The notes beneath the pieces are model-generated. The model had not been told where the DNA came from. It searched no databases and saw only the letters and a program-made list of their open reading frames with translations. Positions 56,625 through 64,000 of a stretch of DNA of 64,000 bases are shown here, piece by piece; position 1 is the first letter of the stretch; each line of letters opens with the position of its first letter. The stretch covers positions 620,001 through 684,000 of the forward strand of contig JAGYIV010000008.1 in the NCBI GenBank assembly GCA_018402345.1. Direction: 5' to 3'. This DNA is from Terrimicrobiaceae bacterium (GTDB lineage Bacteria; Verrucomicrobiota; Verrucomicrobiia; Chthoniobacterales; Terrimicrobiaceae). Position numbers and translations under genes: made by a program.

Positions 56625-56857
56625 GGCAACAAACGCCCCTCGCGCGTGCTTTCGGCAAAGTCCGGATCAGGCTCCGAGCCGATCCCGCCGGTGTCGGTGA
56701 CCTCAAATGGCGCCATGCCCAACCGGCACACCGCGCCGATGCGGTCGCGTGTCACTCCGGGCTGGTCGTGGACAATCGAAATCATCCGCCCCGCAAGACG
56801 GTTGAACAGGGCGGACTTTCCGACATTCGGCCGGCCGACGATGGCGACGTTGCGCAT
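56573..56857 (-). CDS. der: Ribosome-assembly GTPase Der (EngA), N-terminal part
   Basis: Start of der: [20 protein letters not shown] carries G1 of the first GTPase domain (residues 7-16), followed by the G2 threonine in QPGVTRDR and G3 in VTDTGGIG. The family start is the ATG at 56857; a longer open frame upstream overlaps the pgsA-like gene. After [11 protein letters not shown] the frame is lost and the last 20 or so residues are artefact. Continues in 55485-56640. Confidence 0.85.
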   Translation of the reverse strand: MRNVAIVGRPNVGKSALFNRLAGRMISIVHDQPGVTRDRIGAVCRLGMAPFEVTDTGGIGSEPDPDFAESTREGRLLPWNARTRFSLWLIRSMA

Positions 56858-56865
56858 GGGTTTTA

Positions 56866-57435
56866 TCAATGGGTGTGGTCGTGGTGCCGAAGGCTGAGGA
56901 TTCCTCGGGCCAAGTAGTCGATGCCACTCAGCAACGTCAGGATACCAGCCAAATAAACGGACACCAGATAATGCGGCAGTTGCAGCATGACCCAAGTGAT
57001 CGCGACCATCTGGGCCGCCGTCGCCGCTTTGCCTGTCCAACTAGGTTTCACATCCAATGTCTGGTTGAGGAGATACAGCACCCCGCAACCGGTCAAAATG
57101 ACCGCGTCCCTCGCGATGACCAGCACCGGAAACCAGAGCGGAAACGCATGGTTCCAGCTCCCGAGGCTCAACGTGAGAATCGCTGTGAGCAGCAATCCCT
57201 TGTCGGCAATCGGATCCAGCACCGCTCCAAGGCGGCTCCGCTGGTTCCGGTGCCGGGCGAAATATCCATCGAGCCCGTCGCTCAACGCCGCCAGCACAAA
57301 CACCCCGATCGCCGCCAGGCGCTGCCATTCCTGCGGGTTGCCACTCTCGACACCCTGCCCGTAATACACACAAAAAAGGACAAAGACGGGGATCAACACT
57401 ATCCGCCCGATCGTGATCTGGTTGGCCAGCGTCAT
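56866..57435 (-). CDS. pgsA: CDP-diacylglycerol-glycerol-3-phosphate phosphatidyltransferase-like
   Basis: A 189-residue integral membrane enzyme. The CDP-alcohol phosphotransferase signature DGx2ARx8Gx3Dx3D is intact: [20 protein letters not shown] followed by LDPIADKG. It starts [20 protein letters not shown], as usual for PgsA, and has about five hydrophobic helices and a His-rich end. PgsA makes phosphatidylglycerol phosphate for membrane phospholipids. Substrate is inferred from size and the N-terminal TxxNxxTxxRI motif. Nine bases separate it from der. Confidence 0.85.
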   Translation of the reverse strand: MTLANQITIGRIVLIPVFVLFCVYYGQGVESGNPQEWQRLAAIGVFVLAALSDGLDGYFARHRNQRSRLGAVLDPIADKGLLLTAILTLSLGSWNHAFPLWFPVLVIARDAVILTGCGVLYLLNQTLDVKPSWTGKAATAAQMVAITWVMLQLPHYLVSVYLAGILTLLSGIDYLARGILSLRHHDHTH

Positions 57436-57440
57436 GCCTG

Positions 57441-58040
57441 CTATCCTACCCCCGCGCCGGATCGTGGCAACCTGCCGGGTTCACCTGAGAAGAGAACATT
57501 CCCCTGATCCAACTCCCGCCAACACCCCGCCCCAAGCTTCCCGAGCTGGAACCCGCCGATCGCAACCCGGATCAATCGCAACGTGGGATGCCCAACCGCG
57601 GCGGTCATCCGCCGCACCTGGCGGTTTTTGCCCTCGTGGATTCGCAGCTCGATCCAAACATCCGCCACCGACTTGCGCACGCGCACCGGCGGCGTTCTCG
57701 GCGGCACCACCGGTTGCGGGTCCAAGACCCACGCCTGCGCGGGAAGTGTCCTGCGACCATCGATCACCACGCCTTCGCGCAACGCGGCCAACGCCTCCAC
57801 ACCGGGAACCCGCTCGACGAGCACATGATAGGTCTTGGCAACATGGCTCCGAGGCGAGAGCAGTTCCGCATTCCACCGCGCCTCGTCGCTGAGCAGCAAC
57901 AGCCCCTCGGAATCGGCATCCAGCCTGCCCACAGGATACACCCCGGCGGGAAACCCGAATTCCGCCAGCGTGCGGTTCATTCCGGCATCCGGCGTGAATT
58001 GAGAGAGCACGCCGAAGGGCTTGTGAAACGCGAGGATCAA
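57441..58040 (-). CDS. RsuA/RluE-type pseudouridine synthase
   Basis: A 199-residue rRNA pseudouridine synthase without an S4 domain. The catalytic motif is YPVGRLDADSEGLLLLSDEA, with the Asp after RL, and the start is AFHKPFGVLSQFTPDAGMN. The C-terminal RIHEGKNRQVRRMTAAVGHP and LRLIRVAIGGFQLGKLGAG are also typical. The lack of an S4 domain and the size suggest the RluE subgroup, which modifies 23S rRNA. Its start overlaps the stop of kdsD (ATGA), so the two are translationally coupled. Confidence 0.85.
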   Translation of the reverse strand: MILAFHKPFGVLSQFTPDAGMNRTLAEFGFPAGVYPVGRLDADSEGLLLLSDEARWNAELLSPRSHVAKTYHVLVERVPGVEALAALREGVVIDGRRTLPAQAWVLDPQPVVPPRTPPVRVRKSVADVWIELRIHEGKNRQVRRMTAAVGHPTLRLIRVAIGGFQLGKLGAGCWRELDQGNVLFSGEPGRLPRSGAGVG

Positions 58041-59008
58041 AGGATTTTCTGACGCGTGAGATCCTGCGAATCCACGATCCCGATCGGCTTGCCCTCGTCA
58101 TCCAGCACGACCAGATCGTCAATCCGGTGGCGTTCCAGAATCTGAAGCACCTCGGCGGCCAGCTTGTCCGCACTGATCGTGACGGGCTTCAAGGTCATGA
58201 AATCCCCCACCGGCAGACTCCCGATCCCAGGCGTGTCGGGGAAGTGTCGCGCAAAGTCGCCATGGGTGAAAATGCCGGCCAGCCTCCCCGAGCCATCCAC
58301 AAGCACCGCAGCCCCTGTCCGGCGCGCGGTCATCGCCAAGATGGCCTCGGTGACCGTGGCATCGGGACGAAGGATCGCCAACTCGCCGACGGGACGCATG
58401 ATGGCCCCCACCTTGAGGAGCAACGTGCGGCCGAGCGATCCGCCCGGATGGTATTTCGCGAAGTCCTCTTTTTTGAACCCCCGGCTCTCGAGCAGCACCA
58501 TCGCAAGCGCATCGCCGAGAACCAGCATCGCGGTCGTGCTGGAGGTGGGCGCGAGGTTCAGCGGGCAGGCCTCCTGCGAGACGCTGACATCGAGCACGCA
58601 AGTTGCCGATTTTGCGAGCGTGGACTCCCTGCCGCCTGTCACAGCGATGATCGGCAGCCCGAACCTGACAATCGCCGGCAGCACCGCCAGCAACTCCTGA
58701 GTCTCGCCGCTGTAACTGAACGCCAGCACGACATCCCCGTCATCCACGATTCCCAGATCGCCGTGCAGGGCATTCAGCGAGTTCAACACCACCGCGGTAG
58801 ATCCTGTGCTGGTCAGCGTGGCTGCGATCTTCTCGCCGATGTGCCCGGATTTTCCAACACCGAGGACGACGATCTTGTTCCGGCGCTCGAGCGCAGCCCG
58901 GATGGTTTCAACAGTATTGATGAAATCCGAGCCCAGCCTTGCCGAGACGGCGGATACCTCTGCCATCTCGATATCGAACACGCGGCGCGCCCGCTCCAGA
59001 TAATCCAT
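58037..59008 (-). CDS. kdsD: D-arabinose 5-phosphate isomerase (KdsD/KpsF)
   Basis: A 323-residue cytoplasmic enzyme that makes arabinose 5-phosphate for KDO and lipopolysaccharide synthesis. The SIS domain has NKIVVLGVGKSGHIGEKIAA, then SYSGETQELLAVLPAIVRFG and NLAPTSSTTAMLVLGDALAM. Two CBS domains follow, with GAIMRPVGELAILRPDATVT and VGDFMTLKPVTISADKLAAE. I chose the ATG at 59008 (MDYLERARRVFDIEM). Its presence indicates a Gram-negative outer membrane with KDO. Confidence 0.92.
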   Translation of the reverse strand: MDYLERARRVFDIEMAEVSAVSARLGSDFINTVETIRAALERRNKIVVLGVGKSGHIGEKIAATLTSTGSTAVVLNSLNALHGDLGIVDDGDVVLAFSYSGETQELLAVLPAIVRFGLPIIAVTGGRESTLAKSATCVLDVSVSQEACPLNLAPTSSTTAMLVLGDALAMVLLESRGFKKEDFAKYHPGGSLGRTLLLKVGAIMRPVGELAILRPDATVTEAILAMTARRTGAAVLVDGSGRLAGIFTHGDFARHFPDTPGIGSLPVGDFMTLKPVTISADKLAAEVLQILERHRIDDLVVLDDEGKPIGIVDSQDLTRQKIL

Positions 59009-59051
59009 CGCCCGATCATGCGTAACGCTCCGGCGCGGATCAAGACCGCTG

Positions 59052-60344
59052 TCACCACCCCAACGCCTCGACCCCATCCAGGGCGCGGGTCACAGGATCC
59101 GTCCTCGGCGGGATTTCAGGAAGCTCGGGCATTTTCTCGAGCATCGAATCACCGTCATCCTCCAACTGTGTCGCCTCATACCAGTTCAAATAATCGAGCA
59201 CTTCCGAGTGGCGCTGCAGCAACAGCGCTCGGAGACGCTCGAGTTCGGCGATTTCGCCATCCACCTTCGCCTTCGGCTTGCGCTCGAGGGTCATGAAAAT
59301 CCTGCGGTATTCGGAGACAACCGGCTTCATGAGCGGATGCGCACGGAACTCAAGCGCGATGCACTCCAGGGCGCGCTCCCGCATGAGGCGGTTTCCCTCG
59401 CGGGTTCTGGCCACGGCAGGCAAAGCGGCCGCTCCCCGGGTAACAATGGCATCTGGATTTTTCGGATCGGATGGTACGGCCACGGCCAACATTTCCTCCA
59501 AAGCCGCGTTGGATGCCTGAACCCCGAGTGACGAGTGGCGCTGGGGCATCGAGATTCTCGCGATCGCCAGCGTCCACCGCTTGGTCAATTCGGACTCGTT
59601 GCCACCGATCCCGGGAAACGCTGCAAGAATTCCCTCGACCCCGCCTGAGGGAGAGCCATTGACGAGAAGCCCGGCCATTCTCCTCCTCGAGTCTGGGGCG
59701 CTCCGCAGGACTTCAATCAACGCATGCGCCTGCGCCCTGTAGAGCACCAAAGACCGCGAGTCCATAATCTCCGGGCGCTCCTTCAAAAACCTTCCAAGCG
59801 ACGGGGGGCGATCGGATCGCAAGAGCGCCGCGTGCACCCCCGAGGGCACTTCACCGTCCCTCCCTCGAAGAGCCTCCGCCAACCCCTCGACCAGCCACTC
59901 GGGCGGCGGCGCAATCGCCGCGCCCGGTTTGGGCGGCTTGTCGCGATAGATCGCATGGAGCGCCAAGGCGCGCAGGACCTCGCGCGCCAGCACATCGGGA
60001 GCGGACGCGTTTTTATCCCAGAGGTCGAGCTGAACCTTGGTGCCGCCGCCCTCGAGCGCGAACACCGTGATTTTGGTGCCCGGCATGCCTTTCGGGCGCA
60101 CGTCGCCGGACCGTTCCTGGATCACAATCGGCGCCGTGGTGGCGACAGGGGAATCGATTGTTTTTTTCCAAACATCCAGCGATCGCTCGGCCTCGCGGGC
60201 GATCCGTCCCCTCAAGCTGGCATCGGGGGCATGGACAACAAACGCCCCGCTGCCGCTCACCGTGCGGTTTTTTAACAAAGAGCCCGCGGCGGGGAGGCAC
60301 TGCCCCACCGCCAAAAGCACGATTAGCGCGAAGAGGCGGACCAT
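59052..60344 (-). CDS. Secreted protein of unknown function
   Basis: A 430-residue protein. I chose the ATG at 60344, giving MVRLFALIVLLAVGQCLPAA as a signal peptide. The mature part has FVVHAPDASLRGRIAREAER, then APPPEWLVEGLAEALRGRDG, which resembles peptidase-like DUF proteins that use WLxEGLA but lacks a clear HExxH before it. SMPQRHSSLGVQASN and a helical C-terminus with FMTLERKPKAKVDGEIAELE follow. No known family is recognised. Its first 22 bases overlap the end of the zinc-ribbon gene. Confidence 0.75.
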   Translation of the reverse strand: MVRLFALIVLLAVGQCLPAAGSLLKNRTVSGSGAFVVHAPDASLRGRIAREAERSLDVWKKTIDSPVATTAPIVIQERSGDVRPKGMPGTKITVFALEGGGTKVQLDLWDKNASAPDVLAREVLRALALHAIYRDKPPKPGAAIAPPPEWLVEGLAEALRGRDGEVPSGVHAALLRSDRPPSLGRFLKERPEIMDSRSLVLYRAQAHALIEVLRSAPDSRRRMAGLLVNGSPSGGVEGILAAFPGIGGNESELTKRWTLAIARISMPQRHSSLGVQASNAALEEMLAVAVPSDPKNPDAIVTRGAAALPAVARTREGNRLMRERALECIALEFRAHPLMKPVVSEYRRIFMTLERKPKAKVDGEIAELERLRALLLQRHSEVLDYLNWYEATQLEDDGDSMLEKMPELPEIPPRTDPVTRALDGVEALGW

Positions 60345-61102
60345 TGCACAATCACCGCCCCGGGCGTGAACTCGATCCGCTTGGCGGAGGAAACCGCACC
60401 AATCGACTGCTGGAAAGACTCCACACACGGCGTCCAAAGAGGAGCGAAATAACCGACGGCGAATTCAGGAATCTCCAACCCTCCAATCGAGGCGCGAGTG
60501 AACTCAACCCCCGAGCCGCCGTCTTTCGAGACGGGCACCATGCCAAGGCGGCACACCAAGGTCCGCCCGTCGATCCCCAGCACCATGACAAGATCAAGCT
60601 CGCCCTCGCTCGTCTCGAGATAACACCTCTCGAAGCGGAGCACCTTGCCGGCAATGTCAAAGAGCGGTCGTGGCGCGGCTTTGCTCGCAAGAAACTGGTT
60701 CAGCGCTCCAATCTCGCCAACCCAATTTCCGCGACCAAACGCGGCGACCTTGGCGAACGAGCCCTCAAGATGGGCGACCGTCGAGGCATTCGAAGCGACG
60801 GGTGGCTTCACACCTGCCACGGGCTGGATGGCCTTCGACACAGCCCAACCCAACCCGCCGACAAGACAAAGCAACAGCAACAGCGCAAGATTCCGCAAGG
60901 TGTGCCTCGGACGCACCGTCTTCAATGCGGCGTATTCCTTTTTGCCGGCTTTGTAAACCGGCGGGGGCGGCTGATACGCGACCGGCGGCGCCACGGGCTT
61001 GCCATCGTCGGGTTGCGGATCGGGAAGCCGGGTCCCGCAGTCCTGGCAAATGACCCGCTTTGGGTCGTTCCGCGAACCGCACTGCCCGCACAACCGGATC
61101 AT
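60323..61102 (-). CDS. Zinc-ribbon membrane-anchored protein, unknown function
   Basis: A 259-residue protein starting at the ATG at 61102. The N-terminal zinc ribbon is RLCGQCGSRNDPKRVICQDC (four cysteines as two CxxC pairs), followed by a Pro-rich linker (PPVAYQPPPPVYKAG), one membrane helix (LRNLALLLLLCLVGGLGWAV) and an extracytoplasmic domain with ALNQFLASKAAPRPLFDIAG and TPGAVIVQWSASS. It starts within the end of the FmdB gene (ATGA). No function is recognised. Confidence 0.75.
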   Translation of the reverse strand: MIRLCGQCGSRNDPKRVICQDCGTRLPDPQPDDGKPVAPPVAYQPPPPVYKAGKKEYAALKTVRPRHTLRNLALLLLLCLVGGLGWAVSKAIQPVAGVKPPVASNASTVAHLEGSFAKVAAFGRGNWVGEIGALNQFLASKAAPRPLFDIAGKVLRFERCYLETSEGELDLVMVLGIDGRTLVCRLGMVPVSKDGGSGVEFTRASIGGLEIPEFAVGYFAPLWTPCVESFQQSIGAVSSAKRIEFTPGAVIVQWSASSR

Positions 61103-61410
61103 GCGGATGTCGACGGTTTGGGTGCGGGCGCAGGCGCCGCTGGCTTCGATTCGGTTTTCGGAGACGCCGCCCCGGAGTCCTTTTTCGCGGCGTCCTTGTA
61201 TCCCTGGCTGCGATAGTCGGTGATGTAAAATCCGGAGCCTTTGAAAATCAGGCCGGCACCGGTGCCAAGCAGTCGGCGCACCTTCCCCTTGCCCCATGGT
61301 TGCATCTGGCACGAACCCTCCGGGCAGGTCTCAAATGCGTTGTCCTTCATCGACTGGAACGCCTCGAAGGTCTTGCCGCATTTTTCACACTCGTAATCGT
61401 AGGTAGGCAT
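61099..61410 (-). CDS. FmdB-family zinc-ribbon regulator-like protein
   Basis: A 103-residue protein. MPTYDYECEKCGKTFEAFQS is the FmdB/CxxC_CxxC_SSSS zinc ribbon, then CPEGSCQMQPWGKGKVRRLL with the second cysteine pair, and GAGLIFKGSGFYITDYRS, the conserved segment after the ribbon. The tail is low complexity (Ala, Pro, Lys). The family is widespread; FmdB was described as a putative regulator of amidase genes and its role is otherwise unclear. I chose the ATG at 61410. Confidence 0.88.
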   Translation of the reverse strand: MPTYDYECEKCGKTFEAFQSMKDNAFETCPEGSCQMQPWGKGKVRRLLGTGAGLIFKGSGFYITDYRSQGYKDAAKKDSGAASPKTESKPAAPAPAPKPSTSA

Positions 61411-61457
61411 GGTGGGGCAGCATATAACACCATCCGCACCCCGCTGCAATCGCCCCC

Positions 61458-61934
61458 TCAGCGAATACGGTGGCGTCCGTCGCCGACACTCAACACCTCG
61501 ATCCCGACGCGGGTGAGACCTTGATGGTGGAAGCCGAGTTCCTTCGCCACCGGCGCGGTGACGTCAAGGATTCTGCCGCGGATGAATGGCCCTCGGTCGT
61601 TCACACGCACCTTCGTGGAGCGACCGTTGCTCAAGTTCGTCACCCGAATCACGCAGGGAATCGGCAGTGTCTTGTGCGCGGCGGCGCGGGTCCATGGCCA
61701 GAGCTTCTCGCCCAGCGCGGTCTTTCCAGGGATCAACAAAAAATGTTCGGAATAGTGCGAGGCCACTCCCGTTTCCCGATGCCCGACCGCCGCACGGGGC
61801 TCCATGGGGTGATATCGGACACCTCGGATCGAGTAGGGTTTTGTTTTGTAGCCGTTGAAATAAGGGGCCGCGCATCCGGCCAACAATGCCGCAACGACAA
61901 GAACCATCGCGGAACGGATGTTCGACCAGCGCAT
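61458..61934 (-). CDS. RlpA-like lipoprotein with double-psi beta-barrel
   Basis: A 158-residue lipoprotein. The signal peptide and lipobox are MVLVVAALLAGCAAP (LAGC). The double-psi beta-barrel carries GVASHYSEHFLLIPGKTALG, then RAAAHKTLPIPCVIRVTNLS and VRVNDRGPFIRGRILDVTAP, as in RlpA. RlpA proteins act on denuded peptidoglycan at the septum or are structural there; no SPOR domain is present. The start at 61934 overlaps the recO stop (TGATG). Confidence 0.85.
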   Translation of the reverse strand: MRWSNIRSAMVLVVAALLAGCAAPYFNGYKTKPYSIRGVRYHPMEPRAAVGHRETGVASHYSEHFLLIPGKTALGEKLWPWTRAAAHKTLPIPCVIRVTNLSNGRSTKVRVNDRGPFIRGRILDVTAPVAKELGFHHQGLTRVGIEVLSVGDGRHRIR

Positions 61935-62464
61935 CACACCCCGCCCAATAACCCGAGAACCTCGTTGCGGGAAGCGGGAATCTTTCCGCAATAACGCTCC
62001 AACTCGGGCAATGCGGATTCACCGGGCTCAAATATTCCAAGCAGACGGCAAAGCTCCTCCTCGAAAAACACCAAAGCCCTCTCGGTGGCTGGAGCGGCCC
62101 CCAGATGTGTCAACGCCCGCACGAGCAGGTTGTGGATTTCCGGCACCGCATGCCCTGGTTCTGTCGTCCGGTCGACCAACTCGGCGAAATACCCTGCCAG
62201 AAAGAGATTCGCGGCCGCGCTTGCCGCAAACGGTGCTACCAATCGTATCTCGCAGAGGGTGTGCAGATCGCCCCGCCGCGCCGGCACGTAGCCGATCTCG
62301 ACGCGGTGGAACAAATCCAACCGCCCCGCAAACGCACTGCCCGCCCGCCGCGCCCCCTTGGCCATCGTCCGCACCTTGCCGTGCCCGGACGTGCTCCAGG
62401 TCAGCACGAGGCTGGTGTCGCTCCAGGCGTGACGCCGGATCAAAATCGCCTCGGTTTGTTCCAT
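61934..62464 (-). CDS. recO: DNA repair protein RecO, short form
   Basis: A 176-residue RecO-like protein. The N-terminal OB fold is visible: EAILIRRHAWSDTSLVLTWS, then GHGKVRTMAKGARRAGSAFA and LDLFHRVEIGYVPARRGDLH. A short helical part follows (LFLAGYFAELVDRTTEPGHA, VFFEEELCRLLGIFE). RecO usually has about 240 residues; here the last part and any zinc-binding cysteines are missing. The frame ends cleanly on the start of the next gene, so this may be a real short form. Confidence 0.8.
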   Translation of the reverse strand: MEQTEAILIRRHAWSDTSLVLTWSTSGHGKVRTMAKGARRAGSAFAGRLDLFHRVEIGYVPARRGDLHTLCEIRLVAPFAASAAANLFLAGYFAELVDRTTEPGHAVPEIHNLLVRALTHLGAAPATERALVFFEEELCRLLGIFEPGESALPELERYCGKIPASRNEVLGLLGGV

Positions 62465-62494
62465 GGCCCAGCGGGCGCACCGGATCGGCGCAGG

Positions 62495-64000
62495 TTACAG
62501 CGAGATCACTTTGGCGCTGCGGATATCGGGATCGGCCGCGAATTTCGCAATCACATCCGGCCCGGGGGCGCTGTCGAGGTTCAGGAGCGTGAGTGCCTGC
62601 CCGCCCTGCTCGGTCCGCGACAGGCTCATGCTGGCGATATTAATGTTCTCCGCGCCTAGGAATGTCCCGATGTGGCCGACGATGCCGGGGCGGTCACGGT
62701 TTTCAAGCATGAGGACGACACCGGCGGGCGTGACCTCGACCGGATGGCCATTCACGCGCACGATGCGGGGATCGTTTTTCGCTCCGAAAAAGGTGCCGCC
62801 GATCGACACCTTCGACTCGCCGCTGAACACAGCGACATGAAGCCACTCGTTGAAATCGGTCTGCTCGCTGGAGCGGATCTCCTCGACATCGAGGCCGATC
62901 GTCGCGGCCATGCTGCGCACATTGACGCTGTTCACCTCCTCGCCTCCGGCATGCTTGAGGAATCCGGTGAGGATCGCCCGGCTGATCGCGTCGGTGGGCA
63001 TCTCGACTGCCTTCCCGCCATAGGTGATGACCACACGGTCATTGCGCTTCGGCGCGAGCTGTGCGACGAAGCGGCCGAGCTTGTCGCCGAGGGTGATATA
63101 GGGTTTCACCACCGCAGCGGTCTTGGCGTCGATGCTCGGCATGTTCACAGCATTGCGGATTTCACCCTCGAGCAGCGCGGCACGAATGGCCTGCGCGATT
63201 TCGATACCCACATTTTCCTGCGCCTCGGCCGTGCTGGCACCGAGGTGCGGAGTGAAGACGATATTCGCCATGGCGCGCAGCGGGAAATCGGCGGGCGGCG
63301 GCTCGACCTCGTAAACATCAAGTGCGGCGGCCCCAACTTGGCCGGACTGGAGTGCGTCGTGCAGCGCGGATTCGTCAACCAATCCACCCCGGGCGCAATT
63401 CACGATGCGAACGCCTTTTTTGCACAGCGCAAGCCGGCGGGCATCGAGCATGTGGCGCGTCTCTTCGGTCAACGGCATGTGCATGCTGATAAAATCGGCC
63501 TGCGGGAGGAGCGTGTCGATGTCCTCAACCAACTCGACCTGCAAACTGCGCGCCCGGCTTGTGGAAAGGTAGGGATCATAGGCCAGCACGCGCATGCCGA
63601 AGGCCATCGCACGGCGCGCCAACTCGGTCCCGATCCGCCCCATGCCGAGGATGCCGAGCGTTTTGTTGTAAAGCTCGACACCTTCGAATTTCTTCCGGTC
63701 CCAACGCCCGGCCTTCATGCTGGCATCGGCCTGCGGAATGTTCCGAGCGATGCTCATCAGTAGCGAAAACGCATGCTCGGCTGTGGACACCGTGTTGCCG
63801 CCGGGTGTGTTCATGACGATCACCCCACGGTGCGTCGCGGCTTCGACATCCACATTGTCCACCCCGACCCCGGCGCGGCCGACAACCTTCAGGTTCGTCG
63901 CGGCCTCGAGCACTGCGGCGGTGACCTTCGTTTGGCTCCGGACAACGAGCGCGGCGAATTCAGGAATGATTTTAATCAGTTCGGCTTCGGGCAGGCCGGT
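62495..64000 (-). CDS. serA: D-3-phosphoglycerate dehydrogenase (partial, cut by right edge)
   Basis: Catalyses the first step of serine synthesis. The frame is open through base 64000, so the true start is outside; only the first part of the substrate domain is missing. The NAD-binding fold carries KTLGILGMGRIGTELARRAM, then the catalytic Arg in IVNCARGGLVDESALHDALQ and the His in IVFTPHLGASTAEAQENVGI. The intervening domain has VITYGGKAVEMPTDAISRAI, and the C-terminal ACT domain has RPGIVGHIGTFLGAENINIA. This is the long, ACT-containing form that is usually feedback-inhibited by serine. Confidence 0.93.
   Translation of the reverse strand, partial: TGLPEAELIKIIPEFAALVVRSQTKVTAAVLEAATNLKVVGRAGVGVDNVDVEAATHRGVIVMNTPGGNTVSTAEHAFSLLMSIARNIPQADASMKAGRWDRKKFEGVELYNKTLGILGMGRIGTELARRAMAFGMRVLAYDPYLSTSRARSLQVELVEDIDTLLPQADFISMHMPLTEETRHMLDARRLALCKKGVRIVNCARGGLVDESALHDALQSGQVGAAALDVYEVEPPPADFPLRAMANIVFTPHLGASTAEAQENVGIEIAQAIRAALLEGEIRNAVNMPSIDAKTAAVVKPYITLGDKLGRFVAQLAPKRNDRVVITYGGKAVEMPTDAISRAILTGFLKHAGGEEVNSVNVRSMAATIGLDVEEIRSSEQTDFNEWLHVAVFSGESKVSIGGTFFGAKNDPRIVRVNGHPVEVTPAGVVLMLENRDRPGIVGHIGTFLGAENINIASMSLSRTEQGGQALTLLNLDSAPGPDVIAKFAADPDIRSAKVISL

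Noticed and set aside
1-64000. tRNA, rRNA or tmRNA genes
   Set aside because: No TPsiC-like, anticodon-arm or rRNA core sequence was recognised in the intergenic stretches on either strand.

Overview
The window looks like a chromosome segment from a Verrucomicrobiota bacterium, most likely of the Chthoniobacter/Spartobacteria type. The strongest evidence is a pseudopilin-like gene set at 40.2-45.9 kb that matches the Verru_Chthon cassette proteins A, B, C and D, a family named after Verrucomicrobium and Chthoniobacter. The GC-rich codon usage, the large secreted repeat proteins and the dense interspersed palindromic repeats fit that assignment. Almost every gene is on the minus strand. Only typA and the gene after it read on the plus strand.

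Layout. (1) From the left edge to 30.8 kb lie three very large predicted secreted proteins, all minus strand: a giant RTX-type calcium-binding repeat protein (start at 19305, running off the left edge, at least about 6430 codons), a kexin-like S8 serine protease with a P domain (19434-23742), and a second RTX-type protein (23923-30096) preceded by its likely N-terminal domain (30197-30784). (2) From 30.8 to 39.6 kb is a non-coding repeat island. Three unrelated repeat families surround five small toxin-antitoxin modules: BrnT/BrnA, HicB with a HicA remnant, DUF433/DUF5615, HigB/HigA and Phd/VapC. Several of these are damaged or duplicated. (3) From 39.6 to 45.9 kb is the Verru_Chthon cassette in transcription order D, B, C, A and a small secreted protein, with a GxxExxY gene and repeat arrays inserted between members. 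(4) From 46.1 to 50.5 kb are a GH130-like glycosidase/phosphorylase gene, typA and a conserved hypothetical gene. (5) From 50.5 to 55.2 kb is a tightly overlapping minus-strand operon: a 72-aa protein, a MoxR-type AAA ATPase, a 145-aa unknown, a DUF2201-type metallopeptidase-VWA protein and a divergent S-adenosylmethionine synthetase. A candidate structured RNA with its own promoter and terminator lies just upstream. (6) From 55.5 kb to the right edge is a housekeeping run: der, a pgsA-like gene, a pseudouridine synthase, kdsD, two envelope/zinc-ribbon hypotheticals, an FmdB-type regulator, an RlpA-like lipoprotein, recO and serA (cut by the right edge).

An important caveat applies to gene models. 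At least nine single-base frameshifts and one in-frame stop interrupt otherwise intact genes: the giant protein, the protease, Verru_Chthon D, the MoxR ATPase, der and a BrnA-like antitoxin. Because der is normally essential and several sites are homopolymer runs, I think most are sequence or assembly errors rather than real pseudogenes. I therefore report the separate frames and say how they join.
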